11,000 nucleotides of DNA, taken from positions 1-11,000 of the forward strand of contig DAOMOP010000140.1 of the NCBI GenBank assembly GCA_035444405.1, read 5' to 3'. The notes under the pieces were generated by a model, which saw nothing but the letters and a program-made list of their open reading frames with translations, ran no database searches and was not told where the DNA came from. Origin of the DNA: DAOMOP01 sp035444405 (lineage in GTDB: Bacteria; Pseudomonadota; Gammaproteobacteria; Burkholderiales; Rhodocyclaceae). The position numbers and the translations under genes were made by a program. Below are positions 6,928 to 11,000 of the stretch, piece by piece. The first letter of the stretch is position 1; every line of letters begins with the position of its first letter.

Positions 6928-6945
6928 GGCACCCGGACGGGTGCC
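6928..6945. promoter_or_regulatory. Perfect inverted repeat in the divergent intergenic region, possible operator
   Basis: GGCACCC-GGAC-GGGTGCC is a 7-bp perfect dyad with a four-base centre. It lies 36-53 bases upstream of the helicase start (6892, - strand) and about 41 bases upstream of the proposed start of the ATPase-nuclease pseudogene (6986, + strand). The position suits an operator serving both directions, but the same dyad could be an RNA hairpin or chance. No convincing -35/-10 pair was seen. Confidence 0.3.
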
Positions 6946-6985
6946 GGGCGATGTTAGCACGGTCGCCGAGGCCAGACCCATCCCG

Positions 6986-8663
6986 GTGCGGCTCTTGTTC
7001 AGGGCGTCGGGGGGAAACCGGCGCTACACCGCCGGCCCCTCGGTTCCGGGCGATCATTACATGATCGATCCGCTCGCGCGCATCGATCTGCCCGAGGTCG
7101 AGACGCTGATCGAGGACAAGCGCTACTTTGTGCTGCACGCGCCGCGTCAGACCGGCAAGACCACGTCGCTGCTGGCGCTGATGCACCACCTGAACGGCAG
7201 CGGGCGCTATCGGGCGCCGTATGCGAACATCGAAGGTGCGCAGACGGCCCGCGGCGACGTCGCGATGGACATCGGTGCCGTCGTACAGGCCATTGCGCGC
7301 CAGGCCGGCACGCATCTGCGCGATGCAACGCTGTCTGCATGGGTCGCGGCGCACCGTCACGACAACCCCAACGACCTGCTCTCCGGACTGCTCGCGACGT
7401 GGGCCGCCACCGAGCCGCGCCCGGCGGTGCTGCTGCTTGACGAGGTCGATGCGCTGGTGGGCGACACGCTGATCTCGCTGTTGCGCCAGATCCGTGCCGG
7501 CTACACACAACGGCCCGAGGCCTTCCCGCAGACGGTGGTGCTGTGCGGCGTGCGCGACAACATGTTCGCGGTAGCAAACCAGTCAATTCAGCGAAGCCCG
7601 TATCGTTGAACGCCCGCGGGACGGCACCGTCGCATCCACACCGCCCACCGCGAGATCATCACCGGCGGCTCGGCCTTCAACATCAAGGCGAAGTCGCTGC
7701 GCCTGGGCAATCTTAGTCGTGACGAGACCGAAGCGTTGTGGCGCCAGCACGAGGCTGAGACCGGCCAGGCGATCGAGCCGGCGATCTACCCCGAGCTGTG
7801 GGAGGACACGCACGGCCAAGCGTGGCTGGTCAATGCGCTCGGCCACGAATGCACGTAGGAGGATCGCGAGCTGCGCGATCGCAGCAAACCCGTCACGCTC
7901 AAGCGCCACCGCGCCGCGCGCGAGCAGCTGATCCAGTCGCGCGCCACGCACCTCAACCAGCTTGCCGACAAGCTGCGTGAGGAGCGGGTGCTGCGGGTGA
8001 TCGAGCCGCTGATCACGGGTGGAGAGTCACTCGCGGCAATCGCGCCGGACGACCGTCAGTATGTGCAGGACCTGGGGCTGATCCGGACCCGGCCACAGAT
8101 CGAGACCAGCAACCGGATCTACCGGGAAGTCATCCCACGCGACCTGACCTGGGTGACCCAGGCCGGCCTTGCGCAGCAGCAGGCATGGTATGTCGGCGCC
8201 GACCACCGCCTCGACTTCCCGAAGCTGCTCGATGCGTTCCAGCAGTTCTTCCGCGAGCACTTGGACACGTGGCTGGCCGGCTTCAGCTACCGCGAGGCCG
8301 GCTCGCAACTGCTGATGCAGGCCTTTTTGCAGCGCATCGTCAATGGTGGCGGGCGCATCAGCCGCGAGTACGGGCTCGGTACGCGGCGCACGGATCTCTT
8401 CGTCGAATGGCCGCTCGACGCCGCGCAGGGCTTCACCGGGCCGCTGCAGCGCGTGGTCATCGAGCTCAAGCTCGTCCGCAAGGCGCCCCGACACGACCCT
8501 AGCCGACGGCCTCGCGCAGACGGCCGAATCCGCCGCGCGCTGTGGTGCGGATGAGGCCTACTTGGTGCTCTTCGACCGCCGCCCCGACCGCGGTTGGGAC
8601 GAGCGCATCTGGCACCGCGACGAGCAGATCGACGGTCGCACGATCGGCGTCTGGGCGATCTAG
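6986..8663 (+). pseudogene. Broken AAA ATPase / PD-(D/E)XK nuclease fusion gene
   Basis: One protein family can be followed through the whole span. The N-terminal part has RRYTAGP, the Walker A motif APRQTGKTT (about 7140-7166) and Walker B VLLLDEVDAL (about 7428-7457). The middle resumes at RIHTAHREIITGGSAF (from 7631) and THLNQLADKLREERV. The C-terminal part has the nuclease-like RRTDL and VVIELKL (D and ExK residues, about 8388-8473). The end reads CGADEAYLVLFDRRPDRGWDE and GRTIGVWAI. It is interrupted by a TGA at 7607, a TAG at 7856 and a one-base gain in the C-run at 8486-8489, after which the frame shifts. From memory, intact relatives are about 520 residues. The start is unclear: GTG 6986 or TTG 6995, since conserved residues lie before the ATG at 7061. 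Natural function is unknown, possibly DNA-related or defence. Sequencing error could explain the frameshift but hardly all three lesions. Confidence 0.85.
7559..7630 (+). other. Foreign-looking 72-base segment inside the pseudogene
   Basis: From memory, relatives read GVRD-VRDYRIH here. In this window GVRD (ending at 7558) is followed by NMFAVANQSIQ, a TGA at 7607, and then RIH at 7631. The segment is visibly richer in A+T (about half G+C by my count for its first 52 bases) than its surroundings. It contains an imperfect inverted repeat, TTCAGCGA (7587-7594) and TCGTTGAA (7603-7610), with one G:T pair, and the palindrome CCCGCGGG (7613-7620). Its length is a multiple of three, so the frame resumes. 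No transposase or clear target duplication is seen. It could be an excision scar or a tiny mobile remnant. Confidence 0.5.
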
Positions 8664-9303
8664 GCCTGGCACCTCGCGCGGACCGCCGGCAAGCCGGCGT
8701 CCTGCGGCTCCGCTAATGCTGGTTTCGCTGGCCCCGGCATCCAGTTCCGCTCCGCATTCCGGGCGGGACCGGATGCCGTCCTGCCCCTCGGCAACGCGCA
8801 CAAGCCGCGGAGCAAGGTACGCGAGCGGACGCGGCCGACAGAACAGGAGCGGCAACCTTCAACCACATGCAGACTAATGGTGCATCATGAGTGGCCAAGG
8901 CGGTTTTCGCGTCAAATGGCGACCCGAGCCCGACCGGGACGACGCACGAACGGAATGACGATCGCCTTGCGGTCCGGCGATCGCGTGTCGACGGCGGGTC
9001 GCGCCCCGACCCGCCCCGCGCACTTGAACGGCACCACCTTGTTGCGGGGTCCGACCGCGCTTGTTGCGGGCCACAAGCCAAAGCCCGCTCCGTACCATGC
9101 GGCGCCGCAGCAGACCATGCGCGCCCATGTGAGCAGCAAATCTCCGTCCCGCCCGTCATCGCCGCTTCGAAGCTCATGACATGTCCCTTGGGACGCCCTC
9201 CCCCCCGAGTCGCTCAATTTGTGCACCATTCCGATATCGCCTCCCTTTGACTTACCGCTTCAAGCTTCTGCATCCTGTACGGCACTTGCGCCGTGCGGCC
9301 GCG
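8664..9303. other. Gene-free 640-base convergent intergenic region
   Basis: No convincing gene was found: the open frames here lack domain-like sequence, ribosome-binding sites and plausible composition. Small structures present are a hairpin at 8684-8699, an 8-bp inverted repeat CGGCATCC/GGATGCCG (8735-8742 and 8771-8778), an 11-base direct repeat CTTGTTGCGGG (9038-9048 and 9060-9070), and GCTTGT/ACAAGC (9059-9064 and 9073-9078). A weak hairpin ACGGC/GCCGT (9279-9283 and 9290-9294) lies ten bases past the cheW stop and may end that operon. The stretch is likely decayed sequence next to the pseudogene. Confidence 0.5.
8684..8699 (+). terminator. GC-rich hairpin after the pseudogene, possible terminator
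   Basis: CGCCGG-CAAG-CCGGCG is a perfect 6-bp stem (7 bp if the loop closes to two bases). It begins 20 bases after the natural stop of the ATPase-nuclease gene at 8661-8663. No T-run follows. Position favours a terminator; composition makes chance possible. Confidence 0.35.
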
Positions 9304-9840
9304 TCAGGCCGCCGTCGCCGACGCTTCCCGGCCGGCGACCGCTGCCTGCCGGAGCGTGGTGAGGTCGGACGGCGACAAGACGGTGTCGACGTCCAGGATC
9401 CTGACCGAGCGCTCGTCGTTCCCGCCTGCAACCGCCGTGACACAGGGGGCGAGTCCGGGATCGCGGGGCGGCAGCGCTTCGATGTGCTCGGACAGGATCT
9501 CGACCACCTCGCTCGCGCCGTCGACCACCATGCCGACATCGAGCGACGCCCCGGCCAGCGCAACTTCGGCCACGACGATGCAGGTGCGACGGGTGACCTT
9601 GCCGCGGGCCTGTTCGAGACGGCTGGCGAGGTCGATCACGGGCACGGCCGCGCCGCACCGCTCGATCACGCCGCGCATGTGGTCGGGCATCCTCGGCAAG
9701 GCCGTCAGCATGCGGTAGCTGACGATCTCCTTCACTGCTTCAATGCTGATGGCGTAGATCCGGCTGGCGAGGACGACAGTGAGATAGAGCTGCGGCTCGC
9801 GGATCGATGGCGGCATCCCGACTGCGACGATCGCTTGCAT
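9304..9840 (-). CDS. cheW: CheW-family chemotaxis coupling protein
   Basis: The product has 178 residues. CheW proteins link chemoreceptors to the histidine kinase CheA beneath the inner membrane. The CheW fold is visible from LYLTVVLASRIYAISIEAVKEIV (18-40) through LPRMPDHMRGVIERCGAAVPVIDLASRL (48-75) to RRTCIVVAEV (84-93), MVVDGASEVVEI (104-115) and SVRILDVDTVL (145-155). In many CheWs the sequence near residue 60 reads RGVINLRG; here it is RGVIERCG, a mild variant. A short Ala-rich tail follows. The start at 9840 is fixed by AGGAG six bases upstream. The gene lies nine bases downstream of the chemoreceptor gene on the same strand, so both are probably one transcript. It may be a paralogue dedicated to that receptor, not the main CheW. 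Confidence 0.9.
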   Translation of the reverse strand: MQAIVAVGMPPSIREPQLYLTVVLASRIYAISIEAVKEIVSYRMLTALPRMPDHMRGVIERCGAAVPVIDLASRLEQARGKVTRRTCIVVAEVALAGASLDVGMVVDGASEVVEILSEHIEALPPRDPGLAPCVTAVAGGNDERSVRILDVDTVLSPSDLTTLRQAAVAGREASATAA

Positions 9841-9852
9841 GGCGGTCTCCTA
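9841..9852 (-). promoter_or_regulatory. Ribosome-binding site of cheW overlapping the receptor stop codon
   Basis: On the - strand the sequence reads TAGGAGACCGCC immediately before the cheW ATG. The receptor stop TAG (9852-9850) overlaps the AGGAG Shine-Dalgarno (9851-9847), with a six-base spacer. This fixes the cheW start and suggests that translation of the receptor helps expose the site. Confidence 0.7.
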
Positions 9853-11000
9853 GAATTTGACGAATTCGGCCTCGGCCACCGGCAGGCCTTCGAGCCTGGG
9901 CGCCAGCTTGCCGACATGTTCCTTGAGCCGCGACATCCTGCCCCGGGCTTTTCCCGCCGGCGCCCGTCGGGCCGGCGCTTCGGGTGCCGCGGCCTCACCG
10001 GTCCGGAAGAAGGCCATCAGCTGCTGCAGCTGTTCGGCCTGTCCGTTCATTTCCTCGGCGGTGGCCGAGAGCTCCTCGGATGCCGAGGCGCTCTGTTGCG
10101 TGGTCTGGTTCAGCTGTGCCATGGCGGTGTTGATCTGGCTAGCCCCGGCCGACTGCTCCTCGGAGGCGGCGGTGATCTCCTGCACCAGCTCCGAGGTCTT
10201 GTTGATCGACGGCACGATTTCCTCCAGCAATGCACCGGCCTGCTCCGCCAGGCAGACGCTGCCCTTGGCGACCTGGGCGATCTCCTGGGCCGCCACCTGA
10301 CTGCGCTCGGCGAGCTTGCGCACTTCGGCCGCCACCACCGCGAAGCCCTTGCCATGCTCGCCGGCGCGCGCCGCCTCGATGGCAGCGTTCAGCGCCAGCA
10401 GGTTGGTCTGGTAGGCGATGTCGTCGATGATGCAGATCTTGTCGGCGATGCTCTTCATCGCCGCCACCGTCTGGCGCACCGCCTCGCCGCCTTCGCTCGC
10501 CTCACGGGCCGCCTTGGCGGCCATGCCGTCGGTGACCCGCGCATTTTCCGTGTTCTGGTTGATGGAGGCGGACATCTGCTCGATCGAGCTGGTGGTTTCC
10601 TCCAGGCTCGCCGCTTGTTCGCTGGCCCCCTGGGCGAGCGACTGGGAGGTGGCCGACACCTCGTTCGAGGCGGACGACAACGCGTCGGCGGCGGACTGCA
10701 CCTCGCCGATCGTGTAGGACAGTCGCTCGACCATGGTCTTCAGCGCGAAGACGATGCTCCTTTTGTCGTTGTCCCGCACCGCGATCTTCTGGGTCAGGTC
10801 GCCCTCGGCCACCTTGCCCGCCACCTCGGCGGCATAGGCGAGCTCATCGACCATCTGCTTCATCGCCGCCATCATGCTGCCGCGGTCGCGGTTGCGCAGG
10901 ACGATGTCCTGGCGGTAGTCGCCGTCGGCCACGCGGCGGGCGATCTCGGCCGCATAGCCGGGCTCGCCGCCGAGCTGACCGGTGAGATTGCGCGTGATCA
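9850..11000 (-). CDS. Methyl-accepting chemotaxis protein, C-terminal 382 residues (partial at right edge)
   Basis: The frame is open past 10932 to the right edge, so the GTG at 10932 is internal and the N-terminus is outside the window. The visible part begins with a HAMP-like unit, AEIARRVADGDYRQDIVLRN, repeated as AEVAGKVAEGDLTQKIAVRD (two tandem units, about 10948-10720). A long coiled-coil signalling domain follows. Its highly conserved hairpin tip, IDDIAYQTNLLALNAAIEAA then RAGEHGKGFAVVAAEVRKLA, lies at about 10422-10306 and binds CheA and CheW. Flanking Ala/Ser/Glu/Gln-rich helices (EEMNGQAEQLQQLM) contain probable methylation sites. The last residues are LPVAEAEFVKF; no clear xWxxF CheR-tethering pentapeptide is seen. 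Any sensor and membrane segments would be off the window. The gene is upstream of, and nearly touching, cheW. Confidence 0.95.
   Translation of the reverse strand, partial: ITRNLTGQLGGEPGYAAEIARRVADGDYRQDIVLRNRDRGSMMAAMKQMVDELAYAAEVAGKVAEGDLTQKIAVRDNDKRSIVFALKTMVERLSYTIGEVQSAADALSSASNEVSATSQSLAQGASEQAASLEETTSSIEQMSASINQNTENARVTDGMAAKAAREASEGGEAVRQTVAAMKSIADKICIIDDIAYQTNLLALNAAIEAARAGEHGKGFAVVAAEVRKLAERSQVAAQEIAQVAKGSVCLAEQAGALLEEIVPSINKTSELVQEITAASEEQSAGASQINTAMAQLNQTTQQSASASEELSATAEEMNGQAEQLQQLMAFFRTGEAAAPEAPARRAPAGKARGRMSRLKEHVGKLAPRLEGLPVAEAEFVKF

Noticed and set aside
5540..6985. Open + strand frame leading into the ATPase-nuclease gene
   Set aside because: It is antisense to the well-supported SNF2 helicase and has no domain-like sequence; the real gene begins near 6986.
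7607..7609. TGA as a recoded (selenocysteine) codon
   Set aside because: It lies in a non-homologous insert, with a further TAG and a frameshift downstream; decay explains all three.
8877..9250. Open frames of about 100 residues in the gap (for example 8891-9250 + and 8713-9177 -)
   Set aside because: Composition is low in complexity and Arg/Pro/Ser-rich, no motifs or ribosome-binding sites are present, and several frames overlap equally well.

Overview
The window is G+C-rich DNA with tightly packed genes. It most resembles a betaproteobacterium of the Rhodocyclales type (Azoarcus, Thauera and relatives). That is an inference from base composition, from the NPCAAK-repeat cytochrome and from the chemotaxis and sigma-factor gene styles; no rRNA or other marker gene is present to settle it.

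Left block (1-3679, all + strand). The window opens inside the C-terminal part of an ABC-transporter ATPase. That reading frame continues without a stop into a c-type cytochrome whose single CSTCH haem domain lies between two long arrays of the hexapeptide NPCAA(K/R). The cytochrome stop overlaps the start of a His-rich protein of unknown function (a DUF6969-like family, recalled from memory). Next come a stand-alone HD-GYP cyclic-di-GMP phosphodiesterase with a C-terminal four-cysteine knuckle, an ECF-type sigma factor, and a 62-residue zinc-binding anti-sigma protein that overlaps the sigma gene by four bases. A strong hairpin at 3744-3775 separates this block from the convergent gene that follows.

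Middle block (3800-8663). A 1030-residue SNF2-family helicase with two SWIM zinc-binding motifs is read leftwards. Divergent from it is a broken gene for an AAA ATPase joined to a PD-(D/E)XK-type nuclease domain. The broken gene has two in-frame stops, a 72-base foreign-looking segment and a one-base frameshift, yet the protein can still be followed to its natural end.

Right block (8664-11000). About 640 bases hold no convincing gene but several small inverted repeats. They are followed on the - strand by a CheW-type coupling protein (9304-9840) and, upstream of it, the C-terminal 382 residues of a methyl-accepting chemotaxis protein that runs off the right edge. These two form a compact operon.

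The most unusual part is the repeat-flanked cytochrome: its Cys-rich arrays, its apparent fusion to a transporter ATPase where a signal peptide is expected, and its translational coupling to a histidine-rich unknown. The nearby sigma/anti-sigma pair and HD-GYP protein are candidate regulators, but nothing in the sequence proves they control it.
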